Shown one piece after another: positions 33,419 through 42,669 of a stretch of DNA of 64,000 nt. The notes beneath the pieces are model-generated. The model saw nothing but the letters and a program-made list of their open reading frames with translations, was not told the DNA's origin and searched no databases. Position numbers and translations under genes: made by a program. The DNA is taken from NCBI GenBank assembly GCA_034433515.1, contig DAOUAL010000096.1:40801-104800 (forward strand), in the 5' to 3' direction. Each line of letters starts with the position of its first letter. Position 1 is the stretch's first letter. Source of the stretch: DAOTXS01 sp034433515 (GTDB taxonomy: Bacteria > Chloroflexota > Anaerolineae > UBA4142).

Positions 33419-33781
33419 ATGTCCGCAATGGAAGAACATCTGGGCAACGTAACCATTGCTCCCGAAGTGTTAGTTCAACTCGTGCGGTTGACTGCGTTGG
33501 CGACACCCGGCGTTGCACGCCTCGTCCCCACCCTCACCGGCAACGTGCGCCGTTTATTCGGCGGCAAAACCGGCGAAGGAATCGAAATTGAAATCGAAGA
33601 CAACAGTGTTACGATTGATCTCTATATCGTTGCAGAACCCGATGCCCAAATGTTACCGCTGGGGCAGACCTTGCAACGTGAAATCAGTCGCGCGGTGCAA
33701 GATGTGGTTGGAATGCCGGTCAAAGAAGTCAATATTCACATCGAAGATGTGGCTGACCGCTTGCCTGAGAAACCTGCCTAA
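33419..33781 (+). CDS. Asp23/Gls24-family protein (copy 2)
   Basis: 120 residues with the family layout (GNVTIAPEVLVQLVRLTALATPGVARL, VTIDLYIVAEPDAQMLPLG, VKEVNIHIEDV). It differs from copy 1 in the middle (an NVRRLFGGKTGEG insertion). ATG 33419 has AGGAGG seven bases upstream. It precedes nusB, the common YqhY-NusB order in Gram-positives, where the Asp23 protein affects lipid metabolism. Confidence 0.88.
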   Translation: MSAMEEHLGNVTIAPEVLVQLVRLTALATPGVARLVPTLTGNVRRLFGGKTGEGIEIEIEDNSVTIDLYIVAEPDAQMLPLGQTLQREISRAVQDVVGMPVKEVNIHIEDVADRLPEKPA

Positions 33782-33793
33782 TTCGAGGAGACT

Positions 33794-34216
33794 GTGAAGG
33801 TTCGTCATCAAGCCCGTGAGATCGCCTTACAAGCCCTGTACGAAATGGATTGCACGGGGCATTCCATTGACACCGCGCTGGCGCACTTGATCGAAGAGCA
33901 CCATCCTTCGGCTCAAACCATCGAGTTTGCGACCACGTTGGTGCGCGGAGTACGAGAATGCCGGAGTCAACTCGATCAGATCATCGCCAAGCACGCCCCG
34001 GAATGGCCCGTCGATCAACTCGCCGCCGTGGACCGGAATATTTTGCGCATCGCCCTGTACGAATTGCAACACGTTAACGATGTGCCGATCAAAGTAGCCA
34101 TCAACGAAGCCGTTGAACTTGCCAAAACATTTGGCAGTGACACCGCCCCGCGTTTCGTGAATGGGGTATTGGGCGCGTTTATGCAAGAACATTCGCCTGC
34201 TGAATTGCGACGATAA
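33794..34216 (+). CDS. nusB: Transcription antitermination factor NusB
   Basis: 140 residues, all helical. Family text RHQAREIALQALYEMD, HAPEWPVDQLAAVDRNILRIALYEL and VPIKVAINEAVELAKTFGSDTAPRFVNGVLGA. It works with NusE in rRNA antitermination. GTG start at 33794 behind GAGGAG. Confidence 0.96.
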   Translation: MKVRHQAREIALQALYEMDCTGHSIDTALAHLIEEHHPSAQTIEFATTLVRGVRECRSQLDQIIAKHAPEWPVDQLAAVDRNILRIALYELQHVNDVPIKVAINEAVELAKTFGSDTAPRFVNGVLGAFMQEHSPAELRR

Positions 34217-34274
34217 AGTTGCCCGGGCTTGACGCCGATTACACGTACCGTTCGAAGAACTGGATGAATAACGG

Positions 34275-34294
34275 GCGACGCGCTGAGGCGTCGC
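34275..34294 (+). promoter_or_regulatory. Small hairpin before the cDPGS-like gene
   Basis: GCGACGC / GCGTCGC with a 6-base loop, 25 bases upstream of the ATG. It could be a weak terminator for nusB or a leader structure. Confidence 0.35.
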
Positions 34295-34318
34295 ACTTGA
34301 TATTTTAGGAGCAATTCG

Positions 34319-35635
34319 ATGCCTCCACCCATTCGAGTCATCATTATGGGCGCCGCCGGTCGCGATTTTCACAACTTTAACGTTTATTTCCGCGATAATC
34401 CCGCCTACCATGTCATTGCGTTTACCGCCACGCAGATTCCTAACATCGAAGGGCGCGTGTATCCTCCGACTCTTGCCGGCGCACGTTATCCCAACGGCAT
34501 TCCGATTTTTCCAGAAAGCGACCTACCCAAACTCATCCGCGAGCATCAGGTTGATCAAGTCATCTTTTCGTACAGCGATGTCTCGCACGAGACGGTGATG
34601 CACCGAGCGTCGTTGGCAATGGCAGCCGGCGCCGATTTTCGATTGTTGGGACCCCGCGCGACCATGCTCCAATCGAGCAGGCCGGTCGTTGCCGTGTGCG
34701 CCGTGCGAACCGGTTCCGGTAAATCGCAGACCACCCGTGCCGTGGCAAAATGTTTGCGCGAGATGGGCAAACGGGTTGTCACGGTTCGCCATCCCATGCC
34801 CTATGGCGATCTCACCAAACAAATCGTGCAACGCTTTGCCGCGCTCGATGATTTGGACAAACATCAAACCACCATCGAAGAGCGCGAAGAGTATGAACCC
34901 CACATCGTCAGCGGCACGATTATTTATGCGGGCGTGGATTATGAAAAAATCTTACGCCAAGCCGAAACCGAAGCCGATGTGATTCTGTGGGATGGTGGCA
35001 ACAATGATTTTTCGTTTTATCAACCCGATCTCAACATCGTTATTGTTGACCCGCACCGTCCCGGGCACGAATTGACCTACCATCCCGGCGAAACCAACTT
35101 GCGCATGGCAGATGTCGTCATTATCAACAAGATTGACACAGCACGCGCGGAAGATGTCAATCGCGTGCGCGAAAATATTCGGCTAGTCAATCCCAACGCC
35201 ATTGTGATCGAAGCCGCTTCACCCATCTTTGTCAACGATCGCGACACGATTCAGGGCAAACGTGTCCTGGTTGTGGAGGACGGTCCCACGCTCACCCACG
35301 GCGAAATGGCGTATGGTGCCGGTGTCATCGCCGCTAAAAAATTTGGTGCATCTGAAATTGTTGATCCGCGTCCCTATGCGGTCGGCTCGATCAAAGAGAC
35401 ATATGCCAAATATCCCACGACGGGTCCCGTTTTGCCGGCGATGGGATACGGCAACCATCAAGTCAAAGAGTTGGAAGAGACCATCAACGCCGCGCCGGTA
35501 GATTTGGTGCTCATCGCCACGCCGATTGACTTGCGCCGCGTAGTCAACATCAAACACCCCACCGTGCGCATCCGGTACGAATTGCAGGAAATTGGGCAAC
35601 CTACCCTCGCCGATGTGCTGAGCCGATTCAAATGA
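34319..35635 (+). CDS. Cyclic 2,3-diphosphoglycerate synthetase-like P-loop protein
   Basis: 438 residues. N-terminal Rossmann-like part (IMGAAGRDFHNFNVYFRDNP, VYPPTLAGARYPNGIPI) followed by a P-loop ATPase/GTPase with AVRTGSGKSQTTRAVA (Walker A), VILWDGGNNDFSFY and VIINKIDTA. The order matches cyclic 2,3-DPG synthetase of methanogens, which makes the thermoprotectant cDPG; bacterial members are often labelled just GTPase. Its own strong terminator follows. Whether this cell makes cDPG cannot be told; a kinase acting on another phosphoglycerate-like acid is also possible. Confidence 0.75.
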   Translation: MPPPIRVIIMGAAGRDFHNFNVYFRDNPAYHVIAFTATQIPNIEGRVYPPTLAGARYPNGIPIFPESDLPKLIREHQVDQVIFSYSDVSHETVMHRASLAMAAGADFRLLGPRATMLQSSRPVVAVCAVRTGSGKSQTTRAVAKCLREMGKRVVTVRHPMPYGDLTKQIVQRFAALDDLDKHQTTIEEREEYEPHIVSGTIIYAGVDYEKILRQAETEADVILWDGGNNDFSFYQPDLNIVIVDPHRPGHELTYHPGETNLRMADVVIINKIDTARAEDVNRVRENIRLVNPNAIVIEAASPIFVNDRDTIQGKRVLVVEDGPTLTHGEMAYGAGVIAAKKFGASEIVDPRPYAVGSIKETYAKYPTTGPVLPAMGYGNHQVKELEETINAAPVDLVLIATPIDLRRVVNIKHPTVRIRYELQEIGQPTLADVLSRFK

Positions 35636-35644
35636 GGGTTAAAC

Positions 35645-35677
35645 AAAAAACTCAAGTGTGAATCACTTGAGTTTTTT
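35645..35677 (+). terminator. Intrinsic terminator, bidirectional
   Basis: AAAAAACTCAAGTG / CACTTGAGTTTTTT with loop TGAAT: convergent terminator for the cDPGS-like gene (plus) and htrA (minus). Confidence 0.92.
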
Positions 35678-35699
35678 GATTTCACCGTCAAGTTAGAGT

Positions 35700-36830
35700 T
35701 TAATTCGGGCGCGCGCCCAACGTCAGTTTTAATTCGATTTGCTTGCCATTGCGCACCACCGTCAAGGTTACCGTCTCTCCCACTTTGTGGGAAAACAAAA
35801 TCACTGTGAGCGAGTTCTCCGCATCGAGTTTCTGACCATCAATTGCCAAGATGATATCTCCTTCTTGCAAACCAGCGCGTTGAGCCGGCGTGTTCGGTTC
35901 AACACTCATCACCACAATCCCGGTTTGCACCGTCAGATTCATAGCGCTCGCAATTTGCGGATCAATTTCTTGATATGTAATGCCCATATAGGGCCGCTCC
36001 ACCTTACCTTTTGCAATCAGTTGGGCAGTAATCTCCCGCACCAAATTCGAGGGAATCGCAAAGCCCAAACCCTCTGCTACATTGCCTAACCCGGCACTCC
36101 GCACGACCATCGTGTTAATCCCGATGACCTGACCTTGGGTATTCACCAATGGTCCCCCGGAATTGCCATTGTTGATCGCGGCATCGGTTTGAATCAAACC
36201 GCGCAGATTCCCCAAACGGCGATTGAGTGCGCTCACCACGCCCAACGTTACCGTGCCGCGAAAATCGCCCAACGGACTCCCAATCGCAATGGCAAGTTGC
36301 CCGGGTTGCAAGGCGCTTGAATCACCGAACGACGCTGATGCCGGCACCGGCGTATCCACTTTGAGCACCGCTAAATCGGCGATGGAATCTGCGCCGACGA
36401 TCTTGGCATTGGTCTTGGAACCATCGGCAAAGATGACCACAATATCCCGTTGCCCTTCGATCACGTGATTATTCGTTACGATATAGCCCTGCGGATCAAT
36501 AATCACACCCGATCCCGATGCAGCATCGAGCAAGCCACGCCGAGTTTGCACTTGGGCAACGACGGTAACCACCGCGGGCTTGACTTTTTTCACCGCTTCG
36601 ATCACGGCCGATTCTTCGCTCAGGGTTAGGTTGACCACTTGGGATGGTCCCGGGGAAACCGTTGGAATATTGGACACTGTAATCGGCACAGTGCTTACGG
36701 CAGGTTGCGCTGTTTGCACGGACTGCTGGGCAGCATAATAGCCCGCCAAGCCCCCCATCACACCGCCACCCACAACACCAACCAACACGGCTAACAGAAT
36801 TGCACACGAAATCAAAGTATTGGATCGCAT
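35700..36830 (-). CDS. HtrA/DegP-type serine protease
   Basis: 376 residues. Membrane anchor about 8-30, a Ser/Thr/Pro linker, then a trypsin-like domain with catalytic His (VTNNHVIEGQ), Asp (DSIADLAVLKV) and Ser (INNGNSGGPLVN). A C-terminal PDZ domain follows (PYMGITYQEIDP, SVEPNTPAQRAGLQEGDIILAIDG). It degrades or refolds damaged exported proteins. Start ATG 36830. Confidence 0.95.
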   Translation of the reverse strand: MRSNTLISCAILLAVLVGVVGGGVMGGLAGYYAAQQSVQTAQPAVSTVPITVSNIPTVSPGPSQVVNLTLSEESAVIEAVKKVKPAVVTVVAQVQTRRGLLDAASGSGVIIDPQGYIVTNNHVIEGQRDIVVIFADGSKTNAKIVGADSIADLAVLKVDTPVPASASFGDSSALQPGQLAIAIGSPLGDFRGTVTLGVVSALNRRLGNLRGLIQTDAAINNGNSGGPLVNTQGQVIGINTMVVRSAGLGNVAEGLGFAIPSNLVREITAQLIAKGKVERPYMGITYQEIDPQIASAMNLTVQTGIVVMSVEPNTPAQRAGLQEGDIILAIDGQKLDAENSLTVILFSHKVGETVTLTVVRNGKQIELKLTLGARPN

Positions 36831-36933
36831 ATCTCACACCTCCCTAGGTTGTGCTGCATCAACTCGGATTATCGTCCAAGCGGATTAACCCAAGATGAAA
36901 AGCATGTAAGATAAATGTGAAAGATTTTTGCAT

Positions 36934-37827
36934 TCATCGTGGCAAGCGTTTGATAAAGTCGTCCAAAGAATCATTGTACGAAACACGAATCCGATGTAAG
37001 GTGAACAATTCGTCTGCACGCTGCTGATACCCCGCGGCAAGCGTTACCGCGCTTTGGTATCCTGCTCGGCGCACCATCTCGATGATCGCCGAGTTATATT
37101 CGCCAAAGGGATAATTAAAAGCAATGACCGGCTTGCCCAAGCGTTTCTCCAGCACCGCTTTCGATTCCGCGATTTCTTTGTACGCCATATCTGCCGGGAG
37201 TGTTCGCAAATGTGGATGCGATAACGAGTGCGCTTGAATATCCATCCCCGCCAAAGTCATTTCTTGCAATTGCGCCCACGACACATACAAGGAGCGATCT
37301 ATCGGGTTAGTGTAAACAAAGAACGTTCCGATCAATCCGTGCTGACGCAAGATCGGAAAAGCGCTGGTGAACTGTTCTGCCCATCCATCATCAAAAGAGA
37401 TGATGATGGGTTTTGCCGGCAAGGGTTGATGATCCCGGAGATGCGCCACAAGTTGCGCCATCGTAATCGAGTGAAAACCGTTCTGGGCAAGCCACCGCAT
37501 CTGTGCCGCAAAATTTTTCGGCGCAACGGTCCACGTTTGTTCAAGTTCACTCGCGCTCGCCGGCAAATCGTTGATGTGATGATACATCAAAATCGGTACG
37601 TGGGCGGCTTGACCGGTTGTCGGCGGCGTTATAAAAGGCGTCGCCGTTATTGTACGCGTTGGTGTTGCCGTTGGCAAAGTGATCGTTGGCGAAGCGATGG
37701 GCGTGGCAACGACCTCGACCACAATCGGGGTAGGTGTTGGCAGCAGTGCTGGTTGGGAGGACGCGCTGTTGCACGCCACGACAAACATTGCCAAGATGCT
37801 CAATCGAATGAAACGGAATATTTTCAA
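36934..37827 (-). CDS. Polysaccharide deacetylase lipoprotein (CE4)
   Basis: 297 residues. Lipoprotein signal with Cys near residue 19 (AMFVVACNS), long Pro/Thr linker (about 25-75), then a NodB domain: metal Asp pair in IISFDDGWAEQ, His pair in HSLSHPHLRTL, Arg-type loop and YPFGEYN. It probably removes acetyl groups from peptidoglycan or a surface glycan. Divergent from the following MFS gene. Confidence 0.92.
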   Translation of the reverse strand: MKIFRFIRLSILAMFVVACNSASSQPALLPTPTPIVVEVVATPIASPTITLPTATPTRTITATPFITPPTTGQAAHVPILMYHHINDLPASASELEQTWTVAPKNFAAQMRWLAQNGFHSITMAQLVAHLRDHQPLPAKPIIISFDDGWAEQFTSAFPILRQHGLIGTFFVYTNPIDRSLYVSWAQLQEMTLAGMDIQAHSLSHPHLRTLPADMAYKEIAESKAVLEKRLGKPVIAFNYPFGEYNSAIIEMVRRAGYQSAVTLAAGYQQRADELFTLHRIRVSYNDSLDDFIKRLPR

Positions 37828-37843
37828 AAGTCTCCCTATCGGT

Positions 37844-37873
37844 TTGCGACAACCTGTTGCCCTATGGTATAAT
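37844..37873 (+). promoter_or_regulatory. Promoter of the MFS gene
   Basis: -35 TTGCGA (37844-37849), 18-base spacer, -10 TATAAT (37868-37873). The ATG at 37892 has CGGAGG six bases upstream; the leader would be only about 12 bases. Confidence 0.6.
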
Positions 37874-37891
37874 GAGAAATCGGAGGTGTCA

Positions 37892-39268
37892 ATGGCAGAG
37901 ACAATCAGGTCAAATCACCCCCACGTCCTTCGGTCGTTAGTTTCCTTGATTGTGGGTAGTTTGCTTTTACGCGCCGCCGCCGGCGCTATGGGCGAGAATA
38001 TCCAGTTTTATTTTAACTATATCCACGAAGCCGCGCTTGACCCCAATCATCCTCTCCGTGTGATTGCCAACGCGCATGTGTACGAAGTATCGTACACGAT
38101 TGGCGGTTTGATCATCGGGACTTTTTTTGCGGCAGAATTGATTGGTGCTCCCCTCTGTGGCGTCTGGAGCGATCGGTTTGGTCGCAAACTCTTTATTATC
38201 TTTGGTCCTCTCTTTGGGGCTATCGCCGTTCAAATCACTGCCATGACCACCATCGTTTGGCTCTTGCTGTTCACCCGATTGTTGGAAGGTGTCTCGACCG
38301 CCGCGAATGCGCCAGCCACCTTGGGTTATATCGCCGAAACAACATCGCATTCCACCAAGTTGCGCTCGCGCGTGGTAGGCTTTTTTGAAATCGCCACAAT
38401 TGGGGGCATGGCATTGGGCTTTGCATTAGGCGGCTGGCTTTGGCGCCATTACGGACATCCCGCCGTTATCTTTGGCATCACCTTGACCAGCCCCGCCTTC
38501 GCGCTCAACGCCGTGATCTATGTGATCAGTTTGCTCATTCTCTGGTTTGGTATGCACGAATATCGTGAAGCCAAGCACATTGCCATACACAGCGCCACTG
38601 TGCGCGATGAGTTGAAACGCTATTGGCACATCTTTACCCATCCGCGCGTGCAACGCTTTGCGCCGGCGTGGATCGCGATCAACGCGGTGCTGGGAGTCTG
38701 GATCAATCTGACCGCACGCATCTTTACGGACAAGTCAATTTTTCCGGACCAACTCCTTGTCGGACAGTTCGATAGTTTTCAAGCTGGGAATCTGCGCGCG
38801 GCGTACGCCGTAATTTTTGTTCTGGGTATTTTCGTTTGGAGTGTTTTCTTTGCCGGACTGAACAAAACAAAGGTGATGCTCATCGGCACCGGTGGACTAT
38901 TTCTAACCTGCTTTTTCCTTTTTGCCATTAATCATCAACCCTCCCTCGATGCTCCGCTGGTACTGCCGCTGGCGCTCTTGCTGGTGATTAGCATCGTGAT
39001 TCAAAGCGGCTTTACCCCCGCCGCGCTCGCGCATCTCGCTGATATTACCGAAGGTCACACTGCTGATCGTGGAGCGATAATGGGAATGTATTCAGTCTTT
39101 TTGGGGGTGGGTCAATTTATTGGCGCAGCGATTGGCGGACCATTTGTAGATTGGCGCGGCGCCGATGGCATCATCGTCGTAACCGCATTGCTGGGACTCG
39201 TCTCGCTCTTGACCCTCTTGCGATTGCGCGCTGTCGAATCGCAACCTGCGCCTACTTTTGCCAAGTAA
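37892..39268 (+). CDS. MFS transporter
   Basis: 458 residues, about 12 membrane segments. Loop-2 motif GVWSDRFGRKLFII and the repeat-like GIFVWSVFF region are visible; a large soluble loop lies between the halves (about 215-275). Substrate unknown. Start ATG 37892 (GGAGG upstream). It stands alone between the deacetylase and a 330-base gap. Confidence 0.8.
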   Translation: MAETIRSNHPHVLRSLVSLIVGSLLLRAAAGAMGENIQFYFNYIHEAALDPNHPLRVIANAHVYEVSYTIGGLIIGTFFAAELIGAPLCGVWSDRFGRKLFIIFGPLFGAIAVQITAMTTIVWLLLFTRLLEGVSTAANAPATLGYIAETTSHSTKLRSRVVGFFEIATIGGMALGFALGGWLWRHYGHPAVIFGITLTSPAFALNAVIYVISLLILWFGMHEYREAKHIAIHSATVRDELKRYWHIFTHPRVQRFAPAWIAINAVLGVWINLTARIFTDKSIFPDQLLVGQFDSFQAGNLRAAYAVIFVLGIFVWSVFFAGLNKTKVMLIGTGGLFLTCFFLFAINHQPSLDAPLVLPLALLLVISIVIQSGFTPAALAHLADITEGHTADRGAIMGMYSVFLGVGQFIGAAIGGPFVDWRGADGIIVVTALLGLVSLLTLLRLRAVESQPAPTFAK

Positions 39269-39348
39269 CAACAGTGCCTTGGCAATTGTTTTGCAGTAAG
39301 CGTTCAGGTGTCATGGCGCGGGCGGGAAACTGCTCAGCCATTCTCAAA

Positions 39349-39406
39349 TTACCGCAGAGACGCTGAGTGCGCGGAGAAAAAATGAAACTCTGCGCCTCTG
39401 CGGTAA
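39349..39406. repeat. Palindromic intergenic repeat (CGCAGAG type)
   Basis: Arms TTACCGCAGAGACGC and GCGCCTCTGCGGTAA (one mismatch) around a spacer with GCGGAGAAAAAATG. Such ACCGCAGAGACGCAGAG-type elements are widespread intergenic repeats in many environmental bacteria. The rest of 39269-39598 shows no gene. Confidence 0.7.
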
Positions 39407-39598
39407 GTAATTACGAGGGTGGTTTTTGCCCGCCGCAATCCCCAAGGCGCGTGCTGGAGAGTGCTTCGCCGCTTCGCGGCTCGCCATGACAATGAGAGCT
39501 GAACGGTTACGTTTTGCAAAAGATTAATGCACTACAACTTGTAATCGGACGGAGATTATAGTAGAATCCAACGCAGATTTTTAGAGATTCTATAATTC

Positions 39599-40228
39599 AT
39601 GGTTCAAACCCTTACCTCATCCAAAGGGTGGCTCACGTTACGAGAAGCGTGTAAGCGTCTGGGGGTAAGCGCCACCACATTGCGCCAATGGGCAGAGGCA
39701 GGCAAGGTGCCATCTTTCCGCACGCCCGGCGGGCATCGCCGATTCCTCGTTTCTCAACTCGACGCCTTTGCCATTCCCCAATCTCCTCACCCCAAACTCC
39801 AGACCGAGTTGATTATCCATAACGCCATTGGCAAAGCACGTATGGAAATCATCGCCGGCAAACTTGCGCAAGAGAAATGGCATTTGGCTTTTAACGCAAC
39901 CACCAAAGAATTGCATCGCCACCTTGGTCAGCGCTTGATGTCGCTCTTGCTCAAAATTCTCCACGAGGAGAACCAAGCCCGCTCAATCGCTGAAGCACAA
40001 AAAATCGGAAGAGAATACGCCCTTGTGAATCTGGAGCAAGGCACCTCGCTTGAAGACACGTTGCGTGCTTTTTTATTCTTCCGCGATTACGTGTTCGATA
40101 GTCTGTTCGAGATTTCTGCCAGCACCCAAGCCATAGACCTCGCAACCTATCGCCGTCTCAACACGTTTGCCAACGAAATGTTGCTTACGATTGTTCAGAT
40201 TTATTCAGGAGCGACCGCAAAGAAATGA
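39599..40228 (+). CDS. Helix-turn-helix regulator (MerR/BldC-type DNA-binding domain)
   Basis: 209 residues. N-terminal winged HTH of the excisionase/MerR kind: WLTLREACKRLGVSATTLRQWAEAGKVPSFRTPGGHRRFLVSQL. The rest is a helical C-terminal domain of about 140 residues (LLLKILHEENQARSIAEAQKIGREYA, RAFLFFRDYVFDSLFE) resembling the RsbR-type N-terminal sensor helices. It overlaps a 57-codon membrane-protein gene by four bases (ATGA), so the two act together. Confidence 0.8.
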   Translation: MVQTLTSSKGWLTLREACKRLGVSATTLRQWAEAGKVPSFRTPGGHRRFLVSQLDAFAIPQSPHPKLQTELIIHNAIGKARMEIIAGKLAQEKWHLAFNATTKELHRHLGQRLMSLLLKILHEENQARSIAEAQKIGREYALVNLEQGTSLEDTLRAFLFFRDYVFDSLFEISASTQAIDLATYRRLNTFANEMLLTIVQIYSGATAKK

Positions 40229-40398
40229 ATTCGCCCCAGCCCCCTGTCGAACCCCATCGCCGCACGCGCCGAATGCCCACGCAATCTCTCTTCTATGATC
40301 GGTTATTGCCTATCATCTTTGTCATTCTTGGAATTGTCATGTTGGTTTTGATCGTTATCGCCGCCGGCGTCCTGTTGGGCGTTGTGCGGTATAATTAA
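40225..40398 (+). CDS. Small single-span membrane protein
   Basis: 57 residues, below usual gene-caller cut-offs. A basic/proline-rich start (NSPQPPVEPHRRTRRMPTQ) precedes one membrane segment of about 25 residues (LLPIIFVILGIVMLVLIVIA) and a short GVVRYN end. ATG overlaps the regulator stop (ATGA), so it is translationally coupled. Composition and phase are those of a real gene. Function unknown; it could anchor or sense for the HTH protein. Confidence 0.7.
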   Translation: MNSPQPPVEPHRRTRRMPTQSLFYDRLLPIIFVILGIVMLVLIVIAAGVLLGVVRYN

Positions 40399-40417
40399 CT
40401 TTCCATTCGGAGGAAAA

Positions 40418-41146
40418 ATGAACATCAATCAACTTCTGCCGTTCTTTTCATCCGTCATCATGATCGCCTTTGCGGCAGATGTGTTTCGTCGCTTTGTGCG
40501 ACGTCCCACGCATACGCATTTGCTCGTTTGGGCAATGGGGTTGACAATGTTTGGCATTGGCTCGGTTGCCGAAGCCCTCTCCGCGTTTTTCTGGAGTCCG
40601 CTCGTTTTTGTTTGTTGGTACTTGTTTGGCGCGGCTCTGAACGCCGGCTGGATTGGGCAAGGCACTGTCTATTTGCTCGTTCGCCGCAAGTGGGTTCATG
40701 GGCTCACCGCTGCGTTGATCCTTGGTAGTCTCGTCGCCGGATTCTTGATGATCACCACCCCGCTGGACGCCAGTAAATTTTCCACGAACCTGCCGCTCAG
40801 CGAACAATATCGCAACATTATGCCGCCAGGTGCGCCCGTTCGCTTGACGACCCCCTTCTTCAACGTCTATGGATTGATTACCTTGGTCGGTGGGGCGCTG
40901 TACTCGGCGTTTCTCTTTTGGCGTAAGCGCGTGTTACCCAATCGCGTTATTGGCAATGTTTTGATTGCCGCCGGTGCCTTGTCCATCGGTTTTGCCAGCA
41001 CACTCACCCGGCTGGGCTTGGGCGGTTATCTCTATCTGGGCGAACTGATTGCGGCGATCCTGATGTATGCCGGCTTTATCCTTGCAAGCCAGCCCGCCGC
41101 GGTCGAAGAACTGACCGCGCAGACTCAATCGGCGCCTGCGCACTAG
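40418..41146 (+). CDS. Multi-span membrane protein of unknown function
   Basis: 242 residues, seven predicted membrane segments, few charged residues inside the spans. Start ATG 40418 with CGGAGGAAAA just before. I know homologues only as conserved membrane proteins of Chloroflexota. It is third in the HTH-small protein unit and ends before a 11-bp terminator stem. Confidence 0.6.
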   Translation: MNINQLLPFFSSVIMIAFAADVFRRFVRRPTHTHLLVWAMGLTMFGIGSVAEALSAFFWSPLVFVCWYLFGAALNAGWIGQGTVYLLVRRKWVHGLTAALILGSLVAGFLMITTPLDASKFSTNLPLSEQYRNIMPPGAPVRLTTPFFNVYGLITLVGGALYSAFLFWRKRVLPNRVIGNVLIAAGALSIGFASTLTRLGLGGYLYLGELIAAILMYAGFILASQPAAVEELTAQTQSAPAH

Positions 41147-41150
41147 ACAA

Positions 41151-41176
41151 GACCCGGCAGAAGTGTCTGCCGGGTC
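41151..41176. terminator. Terminator between convergent genes
   Basis: GACCCGGCAGA / TCTGCCGGGTC with loop AGTG; followed by CTCTGTGCTTG, a weak T run. Convergent for the membrane-protein unit and the DHA2 transporter. Confidence 0.7.
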
Positions 41177-41186
41177 TCTGTGCTTG

Positions 41187-42668
41187 TCACTCTGACGATG
41201 AGGGCCCTGGCATCGCTTTGCCGATCCGTGCACGTGGCGCAAACCACGTTACGATCCAACCCAACATCGCTGCAAATACCGCGGCAACAAAAATCGTCTG
41301 CACCGCTAAGGCGACCGCATCGCGCAGTTGTGCTAACATCACAACACTTGCATTTCCTTCCAAAAGCATTCCTAGCGATTCGTGATCGGGATCGAGTCCC
41401 AACCCGGCTAGCGTGGATACCAATCGCGCTGTGAGCAACACACCCATCACGCTTGTTCCCACCGCGCCGCCAATGCTTCGGCTGAATTGCACCGTTGCGG
41501 TCGCCGTCCCCAACGATTGGCGCGCTACCGTTGTTTGCACCGCAATCAAAAACGATGGAATGGACAAGCCCATTCCCATTCCGCCCAAACCCACCACCAG
41601 ATAAAGCATCCAAAGAGGCGTGGTGGCATTGACCATCGTCAGCATGGCGAAACTGGCCACCAGCGACGACATTCCGAATAACGCAAGCGAGCGATAGTTA
41701 AAGCGCAAGAGCAAACGGCTGCCAACAATGCTGGCGCCGACCCACGCCAGAATCTGGGGCGTGAGGGTTGCCCCTGCCCCGGTTGCGCTCACACCCAAGA
41801 CGGCTTGCGCGAACAAGGGTAAAAAAGATGTACTGCCAAACAAGGCAAAGCCGGCCAAAAAGCCATGCCCCACCGAGGTCGCAAATAATCGTTCGCGAAA
41901 CAACGCGAGCGGCAAAATCGGGTTCGCGGCGCGGCGTTCGACCACCCACAACAGCGCAAATAAAACGATCGCTATGCCGAGCAAAAGCAACGAGACACCC
42001 ACATTCGCGGCGGTCCCCGTACGCAATTCGAACAATGCCAACATCAAGGCGATAATTGCCGCGCTCAATACCGCGCCACCCAGATAATCCACCTGCCCGG
42101 GCGAACGAGGATTCACATCGCGCCAAGCCAGAATCATCAGCGTGGCGGCAAACAAGCCAAACGGCAGATTGATCAAAAAGATCCAATGCCACGTGGCTTG
42201 TTCCACCAGAAATCCACCCAGGACGGGACCAATGATACTCGAGATCCCCCAGACACTCGAAAAGTAACCTTGCATCTTGGCACGTTGCTCAAACGTGAAA
42301 ATATCGCCGATGATGGTAAAGGCAAGCGGCTGAATTCCACCGGCGCCCAGTCCTTGCACCACACGAAAGAGCACTAGTTGGAGCATCGTTTGGGCTTGCG
42401 CGCACAACGCCGAGCCAATCAGAAAAATAGCAATCGAGATCAGATAGATGCGCCGTCGCCCATAGATATCGGAGAGTTTGCCCAAGATCGGCACCATCGT
42501 GGTAGAGGCAAGCATATACGCCGAGAACACCCACGCATAAATGTCCAAGCCCCCCAGTTGCGCCACAATCGTTGGCATTGCGGCAGCCACAACCGTCACC
42601 TCCACCGAAGCGAGGAACAGACTGAGCATCATGGCAAGGGTGATGATGTACAGGCGAGTGCCGGTCAT
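41187..42668 (-). CDS. DHA2-type MFS drug efflux transporter
   Basis: 493 residues with 14 membrane segments, the DHA2 (EmrB/QacA) layout. N-terminal motif D/E (SLFLASVEVTVVAAAMPTI) and loop-2 GKLSDIYGRRRIYL are clear; QGLGAGGIQPLAF is motif B; PVLGGFLVEQ is motif C. Probably exports cationic or hydrophobic compounds. Its start lies close behind the small conserved gene at 42670. Confidence 0.9.
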   Translation of the reverse strand: MTGTRLYIITLAMMLSLFLASVEVTVVAAAMPTIVAQLGGLDIYAWVFSAYMLASTTMVPILGKLSDIYGRRRIYLISIAIFLIGSALCAQAQTMLQLVLFRVVQGLGAGGIQPLAFTIIGDIFTFEQRAKMQGYFSSVWGISSIIGPVLGGFLVEQATWHWIFLINLPFGLFAATLMILAWRDVNPRSPGQVDYLGGAVLSAAIIALMLALFELRTGTAANVGVSLLLLGIAIVLFALLWVVERRAANPILPLALFRERLFATSVGHGFLAGFALFGSTSFLPLFAQAVLGVSATGAGATLTPQILAWVGASIVGSRLLLRFNYRSLALFGMSSLVASFAMLTMVNATTPLWMLYLVVGLGGMGMGLSIPSFLIAVQTTVARQSLGTATATVQFSRSIGGAVGTSVMGVLLTARLVSTLAGLGLDPDHESLGMLLEGNASVVMLAQLRDAVALAVQTIFVAAVFAAMLGWIVTWFAPRARIGKAMPGPSSSE

Positions 42669-42669
42669 G

